In this document: piece after piece, positions 16,411 through 24,296 of the stretch
How the letters are laid out: every line of letters starts with the position of its first letter
Numbering within the stretch: position 1 is the stretch's first letter
NCBI RefSeq assembly: GCF_009758255.1
Contig: NZ_WSEN01000008.1
Span: forward strand, 186,001 to 250,000
Direction: 5' to 3'
Length of the DNA: 64,000 nucleotides
Source: Microbacterium sp. MAH-37
Lineage (GTDB): Bacteria; Actinomycetota; Actinomycetes; Actinomycetales; Microbacteriaceae
The notes under the pieces: generated by a model
The model's input: only the letters and a program-made list of their open reading frames with translations
What the model was told of the DNA's origin: nothing
The model's database searches: none
Position numbers and translations under genes: made by a program

Positions 16411-17841
16411 ATGTCGAGCAGCGTGCCGGCATCCGCTTCCCGCATCTCCCTGCGCGCGCTCGGATCGCAGCTGCGCCACTTCGTGACCTCGTCGCCGTCG
16501 CGCTTCGCGATCGTCGTGTTCGCCCTGCTGATACTGCTCTGGACGACGCTGCTGTCGCTGCCGATCGCCTCGGCGGACGCCACGGTCACCAAGCTCAGCG
16601 ACGCGCTCTTCACGGCCGTCTCGACGATCTGCGTCACCGGCCTCACCACGGTCGACATGAGCGCGCACTGGTCGCCGTTCGGGCACGCCGTGATCTTCAT
16701 CGGCGTCAACATCGGCGGACTGGGTGTGCTGACCCTGGCCTCGCTGATGGGCATGGTCATCTCGAAGAAGCTGGGCCTGAGCGCCAAGCTGATGGCCGCC
16801 GGCGACACCAACCCGCTTCGCGCGCACGGCGGCGCCGTCAACGAGAGCCAGACGGTGCGCCTCGGTGAGGTCGGACAGCTGCTCACCACTGTCGCGATCT
16901 CGGCCCTCATCATCGAGATCGGCCTCGCCGTGCTGCTCTATCCCGCCCTGGTGATGGCGGGCGTCGATCCCGTCTCCGCGCTCTGGGAGGCGCCGTACTT
17001 CGCGGCCATGTCGTTCACGAACACCGGGTTCGCACCGAACGACGGCGGCGTCGCTGTGTTCGCCGACGACTACCTGGTCCTGATCCTGCTGATGGCCGGT
17101 GTGTTCCTGGGCAGCATCGGCTTCCCCGTCATCTACTCCCTCGCCAAGCACTACTGGCATTTCAAGCGCTGGTCGCTGCACGCCAAGCTCACCATCGTCA
17201 CCACCGTGCTGCTGTTCTTCGTCGGAGCGGCGGTGTTCCTGCTGCTCGAGCACAGCAACCCCAAGACATTCGGGTCGATGGACGCGGTCGACACGACCGT
17301 GCAGGCCTTCTTCCTCTCCGCCATGACCAGATCGGGTGGCTTCAACGTCATCGACATGAACGACCTGTACGGGTCGTCCATGCTCGTGGCGTGCATGCTG
17401 ATGTTCGTCGGCGGCGGCTCGGCATCGACCGCAGGCGGCATCAAGGTGACCACTCTCGCCGTGCTCGCGATCGCGGTGTGGTCCGAGGCGAAAGGTCGTC
17501 AGTCGGTGCAGGTGTTCGGGCGCCGCATCCCCAGCGACGTGCAGCGCGTGGCGCTCAGCGTCGTCGCCTGGGGCGCGACGATCGTGGCCATCTCGACGGT
17601 CGCGATCACCCAGATCACCGGAGACGACGTCATCGACGTGCTCTTCGACGTGATCTCCGCCTTCGGCACGGTGGGGCTCAGCTCCGGTGTCACCGCGACC
17701 CTGCCGGATGCCGGCTCGTACATCCTCGCGGCGACCATCTTCATGGGGCGCGTTGGTACAGTGACACTCGCCGCGGCGGTCGCCGCGACATCCCGTTCGC
17801 AGCTCTACGCGCTGCCCGTCGAAAGGCCGATCGTTGGTTGA
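16411..17841 (+). CDS. TrkH/KtrB-family potassium uptake channel subunit
   Basis: A 476-residue membrane protein with four pseudo-repeated pore loops: FTAVSTICVTGLTTVD, AMSFTNTGFAPNDGG, FLSAMTRSGGFNVID and SAFGTVGLSSGVT. Each keeps the selectivity-filter Gly. This layout is typical of Trk/Ktr K+ channels driven by a regulatory RCK subunit. The ATG at 16411 is preceded by GAGAGGGGG. The downstream trkA-like gene overlaps by 8 bases, so the two subunits are coupled. Confidence 0.95.
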   Translation: MSSSVPASASRISLRALGSQLRHFVTSSPSRFAIVVFALLILLWTTLLSLPIASADATVTKLSDALFTAVSTICVTGLTTVDMSAHWSPFGHAVIFIGVNIGGLGVLTLASLMGMVISKKLGLSAKLMAAGDTNPLRAHGGAVNESQTVRLGEVGQLLTTVAISALIIEIGLAVLLYPALVMAGVDPVSALWEAPYFAAMSFTNTGFAPNDGGVAVFADDYLVLILLMAGVFLGSIGFPVIYSLAKHYWHFKRWSLHAKLTIVTTVLLFFVGAAVFLLLEHSNPKTFGSMDAVDTTVQAFFLSAMTRSGGFNVIDMNDLYGSSMLVACMLMFVGGGSASTAGGIKVTTLAVLAIAVWSEAKGRQSVQVFGRRIPSDVQRVALSVVAWGATIVAISTVAITQITGDDVIDVLFDVISAFGTVGLSSGVTATLPDAGSYILAATIFMGRVGTVTLAAAVAATSRSQLYALPVERPIVG

Positions 17842-18505
17842 GATGGTGCGGGGCGACGCCCCGGTGCTCGTCATCGGACTCGGACGCTTCGGCGCGGCCT
17901 GCGCGGGCGAGCTGGACCGGCTCGACCGCGAGGTGCTGGCGATCGACGGCGACCTCGAACTGGTGCAGAAGTGGTCGGAGCGCGTCACCCACACCGTGCA
18001 GGCGGATGCCCGCAACATCGACGCACTGCGGCAGATCGGCGCACAGGACTTCCAGGTGGCCGTGGTCGCCGTGGGGTCGCTGATCGAGGCATCCGTGCTG
18101 ATCACGGCGAACCTCGTCGACCTGAAGATCCCGCAGATCTGGGCGAAGGCGGTCTCGCAGTCGCACGGCAAGATCCTCGCCCGCGTCGGCGCGAACCACG
18201 TGATCTACCCCGAGCGCGAGGCCGGCGAGCGCGTCGCGCACCTGGTCTCGGGCCGCATGCTCGACTTCATCCGCTTCGATGACGACTTCGTGCTGGCCAA
18301 GATGTACCCGCCGAAGTTCATCCGCGGCGTGCGACTGAACGAGTCCGGCGTGCGGACCAAGTACAGCGTCACAGTGGTGGGCGTGAAGAGCCCCGGCAAG
18401 CCGTTCCGCTACGCCGAGGCCGACACCGTGGTCACCAACCACGATCTGATCATCGTGTCCGGCACCAACAGCGACATCGAGCGCTTCGCCGGCCTCGATC
18501 GCTGA
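17834..18505 (+). CDS. TrkA/KtrA-family potassium channel regulatory subunit
   Basis: A 223-residue RCK protein: Rossmann NAD/ATP-binding motif (VLVIGLGRFGAACAGELDRL), acidic strand end (VLAIDGDLELVQ), IWAKAVSQSHGKILARVGAN, and a TrkA-C domain (FIRGVRLNESG to VVTNHDLIIVSG). It gates the upstream channel subunit. The TTG at 17834 is supported by GAAAGG seven bases upstream; ATG 17843 is an alternative start. It is larger than a single RCK-N unit and matches KtrA length. Confidence 0.93.
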   Translation: MVEMVRGDAPVLVIGLGRFGAACAGELDRLDREVLAIDGDLELVQKWSERVTHTVQADARNIDALRQIGAQDFQVAVVAVGSLIEASVLITANLVDLKIPQIWAKAVSQSHGKILARVGANHVIYPEREAGERVAHLVSGRMLDFIRFDDDFVLAKMYPPKFIRGVRLNESGVRTKYSVTVVGVKSPGKPFRYAEADTVVTNHDLIIVSGTNSDIERFAGLDR

Positions 18506-18508
18506 CGC

Positions 18509-19345
18509 TCAGGCCCCGGCGGCGAGTTCGCGGGCCCGCGCGAGCGCGGCATCCGTCGCCTCGGCGAACACCTCGTCGAGGTGCGCGTCCTGCAGCACGG
18601 CGATGGCGCGCTCGGTGGTGCCCTTCGGGCTGGTAACCCGGCGGCGCAGCTCGGCCGGGTCCTCATCGGAGGCATCGAGCAGAGCGGTCGCGCCGATGAA
18701 GGTCTGCTCGGCCATCAGCCGGGCGTCCGCCTCGGAGAAGCCCTTGCCGATCGCTGCCTTCGTGAGCTCCTCGATGAGCAGGAAGACGTAGGCCGGGCCC
18801 GACCCCGAGATGGTCGAGAGCGCGTCGATCTGCGACTCCGGCACCTCGATCACAGCGCCGACGGTCTCGAACAGACGGCGCACGAGCGCCATGTCGTCAG
18901 CGGTCGCGGCGGCGCCCGCGGCGAGCCCGGTCACGGCCTTGCCGACCGTGGCGGGGGTGTTCGGCATCGAGCGGATCACGTGCGCGTCAGCGCCGAGCAC
19001 GCTCGCGAAGGTGTCGAGCGTCACGCCGGCAGCGAGGCTCACGATGATGGCATCCGGGCGCAGCGAGGGCGCGATCTCGCGCAGCAGGTCGGGCACCATC
19101 ACCGGTTTCACGCCGACCAGCAGGATCCGGGCGGATGCCGCGGCATCCGCGTTCCCCTCCGGGCGATCCTCGAGCGCGATGCTCGTCACGCCGGGCAGCG
19201 CGGCGAGCGCGGCCGCCTTCGCGGTGGTGCGGTTCGTCGCCGTGATCCCGTCGGTGCGGATGCCGGAGGCGACGACCCCCTGCAGGATCGCACCGCCCAT
19301 CGAGCCGGCGCCGAGGAATGCGAGGGAAGGGAGCGAGTCGGTCAT
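18509..19345 (-). CDS. proC: Pyrroline-5-carboxylate reductase
   Basis: Last enzyme of proline synthesis: reduces pyrroline-5-carboxylate with NAD(P)H. A 278-residue protein with N-terminal Rossmann motif (LAFLGAGSMGGAILQGV), the VIRSMPNTPATVGKAVTGLA segment, and the signature SGSGPAYVFLLIEELTKAAI through LRRRVTSPKGTTERAIAVL. The length is standard. The ATG at 19345 begins directly at the Rossmann domain. It converges with trkA and is divergent from the CDF gene. Confidence 0.97.
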   Translation of the reverse strand: MTDSLPSLAFLGAGSMGGAILQGVVASGIRTDGITATNRTTAKAAALAALPGVTSIALEDRPEGNADAAASARILLVGVKPVMVPDLLREIAPSLRPDAIIVSLAAGVTLDTFASVLGADAHVIRSMPNTPATVGKAVTGLAAGAAATADDMALVRRLFETVGAVIEVPESQIDALSTISGSGPAYVFLLIEELTKAAIGKGFSEADARLMAEQTFIGATALLDASDEDPAELRRRVTSPKGTTERAIAVLQDAHLDEVFAEATDAALARARELAAGA

Positions 19346-19385
19346 GCCTCCATCCTCTCGCAATCGGCCGCCGTAGACTCGTGCC

Positions 19386-20357
19386 ATGAGTGCATCCGGC
19401 GGCAGCAAGGCGATCATCGCGGCGTTCCTGGCGAACATGGGCATCGCCGCCGCGAAGCTCATCGCCTGGGCGCTCTCGGGTTCGGCGTCGATGCTCGCCG
19501 AGGGCATCCACTCGATCGCCGACTCCGGCAACCAGCTGCTCCTCATGCTCGGCGGCCGCAAGGCCAAGAAGACGGCGGATCGCTCGCATCCGTTCGGCTA
19601 CGGGCGCGAGCGCTACGTATACGCGTTCGTCGTGTCGATCATCCTGTTCTCGCTCGGCGGCCTGTTCGCGATCTACGAGGGCGTCGAGAAGATCACCCAC
19701 CCGCACGCCCTCGACCCGGTGTGGTGGTGGCTGCCGATCGTCGTGCTCGTGATCTCGATCGGCCTCGAGTCGTTCTCGCTGCGCACGGCGATGCGCGAGA
19801 GCAACCAGGTGCGCGAGAAGGGCCAGTCCTGGTTCTCGTTCATCCGTCGCGCGAAGGCCCCCGAACTGCCGGTCGTGCTGCTCGAGGACATCGGCGCACT
19901 GACCGGTCTGACGTTCGCCCTGCTCGGCGTCGGCCTCACCGTGATCACCGGCAACTCCGTGTTCGATGCGATCGGCACGCTCATGATCGGTGTGCTGCTG
20001 GTGCTGATCGCGCTGGTCCTGGGCATGGAGACGAAGAGCCTGCTGGTCGGCGAGGGCGCGACCGACGCCGACTACGACCGGATCGTGGACGCGATCAACA
20101 ACGGCCCCGAGGTCGAGAAGCTCATCCACATGAAGACTCTCTACCTGGGCCCGGACGAGCTGATGGTCGCTGCGAAGATCGCGCTCACGCAGGACAAATC
20201 GGTGCGCGAGGCAGCCGACGACATCGACGAGATCGAGAGGCGCATCCGCGCGTCCGTGCCCGTCGCCCGCGTCATCTACATCGAGCCGGACATCTACCGT
20301 CCCTCGCTCGACCCCGAGCCCTCGACGGACGCGTTCGTCCTGAAGTCTGCGGACTGA
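19386..20357 (+). CDS. Cation diffusion facilitator (CDF) metal exporter
   Basis: A 323-residue CDF transporter. The metal-site helix reads SMLAEGIHSIADSGNQLLLM, the loop has SHPFGYGRERYVYAF, and a second site helix reads LLEDIGALTGLTFALLG. A C-terminal cytoplasmic dimer domain (HMKTLYLGPDELMVAAKIAL, VIYIEPDIYRPS) follows. It probably exports Zn, Mn or Co/Fe; the exact metal is not readable. The usual H/DxxxD pairs are present as HSIAD and a variant EDIGA. Confidence 0.92.
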   Translation: MSASGGSKAIIAAFLANMGIAAAKLIAWALSGSASMLAEGIHSIADSGNQLLLMLGGRKAKKTADRSHPFGYGRERYVYAFVVSIILFSLGGLFAIYEGVEKITHPHALDPVWWWLPIVVLVISIGLESFSLRTAMRESNQVREKGQSWFSFIRRAKAPELPVVLLEDIGALTGLTFALLGVGLTVITGNSVFDAIGTLMIGVLLVLIALVLGMETKSLLVGEGATDADYDRIVDAINNGPEVEKLIHMKTLYLGPDELMVAAKIALTQDKSVREAADDIDEIERRIRASVPVARVIYIEPDIYRPSLDPEPSTDAFVLKSAD

Positions 20358-20373
20358 CCCCGCGGCGGCCGGT

Positions 20374-21495
20374 GTGCATCCGCTGCTGGATGACCTGGAT
20401 CGGCTGATCCGGGACGATCCGGAGCGCGTTCCGGCACGGCTCGCAGAGCAGCCCGACCTGGCCCAGACCGTCGGCCTGATCGATCCGGCGACCGCGTCCG
20501 AGCACTGGGCGCTGCTCACCGCGGGCTCGGCCGGGTCAGCTGGACATTGGAACGCCGGTCCCGCGCGAGCGGCGATCGAGGCCGCGCCCGAGGTGTACGG
20601 CAACCTGAACGGGATCCCCGCCGACGACAAGGACGCCGCGTGCCGCATCCTTCTCGCTCGGATGCTGGCCGAAGGCGCGCAGCTGTCCACGGCGGCGCAC
20701 GAGCAGCTCGGGCATGTCGCGGCCGAGCTGCGCCGCGCCGCGCGCGCTCATCTGCTGTCGCTGTTCCTGGACGGCGGCGTGCCGCGCGCCGCCGTCTCGT
20801 TCGGCGACCCGGATGCCGCCCGGCTGATCGTCGTGCTCGCGCACGGGATCGTCACCGACCTGGACAGCCTGCCGCAATGGTCGCGCACCGCGCGACGCAT
20901 CCGCTCGCAGGTCGCCGAGGGTGCGGGTGTTCCGCGCGATGCGGTCGCCGCCATCGCCTGGTTCGGCTACGACTCGGGTACACACCTGACAGCGCTCGGC
21001 ACCGCGCATGCGACGGTCGGCGCCGCCCGTCTGGCCGGCCTGCTGGCCGGCATCAGGCACCGCGCACCCCGCGCGCACGTCGCGGTGGTCGCCTACTCGT
21101 ACTCGTCGACCATGGCCGGCGAACTCGTCGAGGCCGGCGGCGGACGCCTTCTCGACGCCCTGTTCTCGATCGCCTCTGCCGGGGTCACAACCGAGGCGGC
21201 CGACGCGATCGAGGCGGACCTGTACGCGAGGGTCTTCCGGTTCTTCGCCACGGAATCGGCGGATGACGGTGTCGCCCCGCTCGGGCGGATGTCGCAGCAT
21301 CCGGTCGATCCGCGTGGGATTCCCGGAGCGGTCGTCTACGGCTCGGACGGCGGCCCCGTGGCCGGCACGAACGGCATCGCTACGGTCGGGCACGCCTCGC
21401 ACACCCCGCCCGGCACGCCCGAGGAGCCGGGGTATTTCGACCCCCGGACGGAGTCGTTCCTGTACCTGGTGCAGATGCTGGCCGAGTCGGTCTGA
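20374..21495 (+). CDS. Alpha/beta-hydrolase (DUF1023) family protein
   Basis: A 373-residue protein with an N-terminal helical region and a C-terminal hydrolase-like domain. The nucleophile elbow reads VVAYSYSSTMAGEL, a departure from GxSxG seen in the actinobacterial DUF1023 family, and a late His occurs in GHASHTPPG. The oxyanion region may be AHGIVTDLDSLPQW. No signal peptide is seen, so it is likely cytoplasmic. The GTG at 20374 follows the CDF gene by 16 bases. Substrate unknown; activity inferred from fold only. Confidence 0.8.
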   Translation: MHPLLDDLDRLIRDDPERVPARLAEQPDLAQTVGLIDPATASEHWALLTAGSAGSAGHWNAGPARAAIEAAPEVYGNLNGIPADDKDAACRILLARMLAEGAQLSTAAHEQLGHVAAELRRAARAHLLSLFLDGGVPRAAVSFGDPDAARLIVVLAHGIVTDLDSLPQWSRTARRIRSQVAEGAGVPRDAVAAIAWFGYDSGTHLTALGTAHATVGAARLAGLLAGIRHRAPRAHVAVVAYSYSSTMAGELVEAGGGRLLDALFSIASAGVTTEAADAIEADLYARVFRFFATESADDGVAPLGRMSQHPVDPRGIPGAVVYGSDGGPVAGTNGIATVGHASHTPPGTPEEPGYFDPRTESFLYLVQMLAESV

Positions 21496-21509
21496 CTCGA
21501 CCGTCGACG

Positions 21510-21965
21510 TCAGCGGCGGGCTTCGAAGAAGTCACGCAACAGGGCGGTCGCGGCATCCGCCTGCACGCCCCCGATGACCTCGGCGCGGTACGGCAGTCGC
21601 CGGTCGCGCAGCACGTCGTACATCGAGCCGGATGCTCCGGCCTTGTCGTCCCAGGCACCGAAGACGACCCGGCCGATACGTGCCTGCAGGATCGCCCCGG
21701 CGCACATGATGCAGGGCTCGAGGGTGACGACGAGGGTGCAGTCCTCGAGGTTCCAGTCCCCGGTCGCGGATGCCGCGGCGCGCAGCGCCACGACCTCTGC
21801 GTGCGCGGTGGGGTCGTGGGTCTGTTCGCGCAGGTTGCGGCCCTCTCCGATGATTGCGCCTGCGGCGTCGAGCACGACCGCGCCGACCGGCACGTCGCCC
21901 GCGGAGCCGGCGTCAGCGGCGAGTGCGAGGGCGCGATCCATCGCGGAGAGGTCGGCTGCGGTCAT
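21510..21965 (-). CDS. tadA: tRNA adenosine(34) deaminase
   Basis: Zn-dependent deaminase converting A34 to inosine in tRNA-Arg(ACG). A 151-residue protein with the Zn/catalytic motifs HAEVVALRAA and TLEPCIMCAGAILQARIGRV, and the family DDKAGASGSMYDVLRD. The start at 21965 (MTAADLSAMDRALALAADAG) is chosen because it gives the standard length; an upstream in-frame start would overlap the promoter of upp. Divergent from upp. Confidence 0.95.
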   Translation of the reverse strand: MTAADLSAMDRALALAADAGSAGDVPVGAVVLDAAGAIIGEGRNLREQTHDPTAHAEVVALRAAASATGDWNLEDCTLVVTLEPCIMCAGAILQARIGRVVFGAWDDKAGASGSMYDVLRDRRLPYRAEVIGGVQADAATALLRDFFEARR

Positions 21966-22020
21966 GGTCTCGACGATAGTGCGGATTCTCCGCGCGGCAT
22001 CCGCAAAGTAATCTGTATCC

Positions 22021-22653
22021 ATGCGCGTACACGTGGCCGACCACCCCCTCATCACCCACAAACTCACGGTGCTGCGTGACGAGGGCACTCCGTCGCCCGT
22101 GTTCCGCCAGCTGACCGAAGAGCTCGTGACGCTGCTCGCCTACGAGGCGACCCGCAACGTGCACGTCACACCGATCGAGATCCAGACCCCTGTCACGAAG
22201 ACCATGGGTGTGAAGATCTCGGAGCCACGTCCGATCGTGGTGCCGATCCTGCGTGCGGGCCTCGGCATGCTCGAGGGCCTGGTCAAGCTGCTGCCGACCG
22301 CCGAGGTCGGCTTCCTCGGCATGGTGCGCGACGAGGAGACCTTCGAGCCCACCACATACGCGGAGCGTCTTCCCGATGACCTCAGCGACCGGCAGTGCTT
22401 CGCGATCGACCCGATGCTCGCGACCGGCGGCTCGCTCGGCGCGGCGATCCAGTTCCTGTTCGACCGCGGGGCGAAGGACGTCACCGCGATCTGCCTGCTC
22501 GGCACCCCGGAGGGCGTCGCCGCGATCGAGGAGCTCGTCGGCGACCGCGACGTGACCCTGGTGCTGGGCGCGCTCGACGAGCGTCTCAACGAGAAGGGCT
22601 ACATCGTGCCCGGTCTCGGCGACGCCGGCGACCGGCTGTACGGCACCGTCTGA
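22021..22653 (+). CDS. upp: Uracil phosphoribosyltransferase
   Basis: Pyrimidine salvage enzyme converting uracil and PRPP to UMP. A 210-residue protein of standard length with [14 protein letters not shown], the PRPP-binding loop [18 protein letters not shown] (PRPP motif usually [10 protein letters not shown]) and the uracil-binding C-terminus [16 protein letters not shown]. The ATG at 22021 directly follows CTGTATCC with no strong ribosome site; it could be leaderless. Divergent from tadA. Confidence 0.97.
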   Translation: MRVHVADHPLITHKLTVLRDEGTPSPVFRQLTEELVTLLAYEATRNVHVTPIEIQTPVTKTMGVKISEPRPIVVPILRAGLGMLEGLVKLLPTAEVGFLGMVRDEETFEPTTYAERLPDDLSDRQCFAIDPMLATGGSLGAAIQFLFDRGAKDVTAICLLGTPEGVAAIEELVGDRDVTLVLGALDERLNEKGYIVPGLGDAGDRLYGTV

Positions 22654-22669
22654 GTCCGTTCCCGTCGGG

Positions 22670-22706
22670 GCGGGATCCTCGCGAGACTCCCGCGAGATCC
22701 GCCTTT
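22670..22706 (+). terminator. Probable terminator of upp
   Basis: GCGGGATCCTCGCG (22670-22683) pairs with CGCGAGATCCGC (22691-22702) as a 12-bp stem with two single-base bulges and a 7-base loop, then CTTTCG. It begins 17 bases after the upp stop. Confidence 0.6.
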
Positions 22707-22739
22707 CGTCACAGATCTCGCGGTCTCGCAACGAGGAGG

Positions 22740-22931
22740 ATGCGGTGGTTGCTGGCGACGGCGACCGGGGATGTCACCGTCGAGGTCGACCCCGTCGAGG
22801 TGGCAGCGTCGGAGTGGCTGACGGTCGACGGGGTCGAGGCGCGCCTACACGACGGTCTCGTGGCACCGCCGTGGGAATCGCGGCTCGAGGCGATGTGGGC
22901 GCCGCTGCGCGCTGTGATCGGCAAGCGCTGA
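22740..22931 (+). CDS. Small hypothetical protein
   Basis: A 63-residue reading frame from ATG 22740 (MRWLLATATGDVTVEVDPVE; ends WAPLRAVIGKR). GAGGAGG (22733-22739) is immediately adjacent to the ATG, so the functional start is more likely the in-frame TTG at 22749, which has good spacing. Third-position G/C is high, as in neighbouring genes. I do not recognise the family. Downstream (22932-23064) I see nothing more. Real but uncertain. Confidence 0.45.
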   Translation: MRWLLATATGDVTVEVDPVEVAASEWLTVDGVEARLHDGLVAPPWESRLEAMWAPLRAVIGKR

Positions 22932-23064
22932 GGTCTCGCGGCGGCAGAAGCCGAAACGGGCCCGACGTGGGCAACGGAACAGGAGGTCCGGCGAGACCAG
23001 GACGACGATCGAACGTCGGTCCTGTTCTGGGCGATTCTCCTGCACTCGGTGATGCGTCGGAGGC

Positions 23065-23832
23065 TCAGACGGTCAGGACGTAGCTGCGCTCGTCGCCGTA
23101 CTGCGTGAATCCTGCGCGGGCGAGGATCGGCGCCGAAGTCGAGACCCGGCCCTTCACGAGGGCCGTCGTCGCACCGAACTCGGCACCGACACGGAGTCGC
23201 TCAGCGAGCACGGCGCGGTAGGCACCGCGGCCGCGGCACTCCGCGAGCGTGGCGGCGCCCCAGAGCCGGACGAAGCCGTCGACGACGGTGCACCCGCCGG
23301 TGCTCACGGGCTTGCCGTCGAGGCGGGCGAGCACGCGGGCTCCCTCCCGTGCGTCGAGCGCCGCGGTGACCTCGTTGAGCTCCTCCTGCAGTCCCGCCTC
23401 ATCGAGCGGATGCTGCTCCCACACGGGAACGTTCACCAGATCGACCTCACGGACCTGCTCGAGTGTGCGGACGACCTCGGCCGAGGCATCCGCCGGGACC
23501 TCGATCGGGTCGCCGGGAATCGGTCGCGCGAAGACGGTGACCGTGTCTTCATGGACGGCACCGCGCCGGCGGAACTCGTCCTCGAGGTCCGGGCTATCGG
23601 AGGGGTTCGTCCAGAAGGTCAGCCTTGTCGCGCCCCACTCGCGGGTGCGTCCGATAGCGTGATCGACGACTGCTGCGGCATCCGATTCGGAGCGCACCTG
23701 CGAAGCGCGCACACCGCCGCCGAAGCGTTCCGGGTAACGCACGAGCTGCAGCGCGGACTTCTCCTGCTCGCTCCCCCGAGGGAACCACACCCACGCCGCT
23801 GCGGCTCGAAGGATCTCGTCGTCGCTGTGCAC
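23065..23832 (-). CDS. GNAT-family N-acetyltransferase
   Basis: A 255-residue protein whose C-terminal half is a GNAT domain: ARLDGKPVSTGGCTVVDGFV, then the acetyl-CoA segment LAECRGRGAYRAVLAERLRV (RGRGAY as the R/QxxGxG/A motif) and a final FTQYGDERSYVLTV. The N-terminal half (RLTFWTNPSDSPDLEDEFRR) may be a degenerate second GNAT unit. The substrate is unknown. It is divergent from the small kinase-like gene at 23851. Confidence 0.85.
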   Translation of the reverse strand: MHSDDEILRAAAAWVWFPRGSEQEKSALQLVRYPERFGGGVRASQVRSESDAAAVVDHAIGRTREWGATRLTFWTNPSDSPDLEDEFRRRGAVHEDTVTVFARPIPGDPIEVPADASAEVVRTLEQVREVDLVNVPVWEQHPLDEAGLQEELNEVTAALDAREGARVLARLDGKPVSTGGCTVVDGFVRLWGAATLAECRGRGAYRAVLAERLRVGAEFGATTALVKGRVSTSAPILARAGFTQYGDERSYVLTV

Positions 23833-23850
23833 GCCAGTAATCTAGCGTCC

Positions 23851-24288
23851 ATGCCGCGCATCCTCGTCACCGGCATGTCGGGCACCGGCAAGTCGACGCT
23901 CCTCGCCGAACTCGCCCGGCGCGGGCATCGCACGGTCGACACGGACTACGACGGATGGACGACTGCAGACGGCCTGTGGGACGAGGCGCGGATGCAGGCC
24001 CTGCTGCGCGAGCACGACCACCTGATCGTGCAGGGGACGGTCGAGAACCAGGGCCGGTTCTACGATCGCTTCGCGCACATCGTGCTGCTGAGCGCCCCGA
24101 TCGACGTGATGATCGAACGGGTGTCGCGGCGCACGAACAACCCCTATGGCCATTCGACTGAGGACCAGGACGAGATCCGGCGGAACACACGCGACGTCGA
24201 GCCGCTGCTGCGGCGCGGCGCGACGATCGAGCTGGACGCCCGGCGATCGATCCCCGATCTCGCAGACGAGGTGGAGAGTCTGCTCTGA
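23851..24288 (+). CDS. Small P-loop ATPase/kinase-like protein
   Basis: A 145-residue protein with Walker A at the very start (ILVTGMSGTGKSTLLAELAR), a DTDYDGW segment, and helices with VSRRTNNPYGHSTEDQDEIR resembling adenylate-kinase-like (AAA_18/shikimate-kinase fold) proteins. It may phosphorylate a small metabolite; nothing more specific can be read. The ATG at 23851 begins directly at the P-loop strand. It converges with the large helicase gene, ending 8 bases before its stop. Confidence 0.85.
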   Translation: MPRILVTGMSGTGKSTLLAELARRGHRTVDTDYDGWTTADGLWDEARMQALLREHDHLIVQGTVENQGRFYDRFAHIVLLSAPIDVMIERVSRRTNNPYGHSTEDQDEIRRNTRDVEPLLRRGATIELDARRSIPDLADEVESLL

Positions 24289-24296
24289 GCCGCCGA

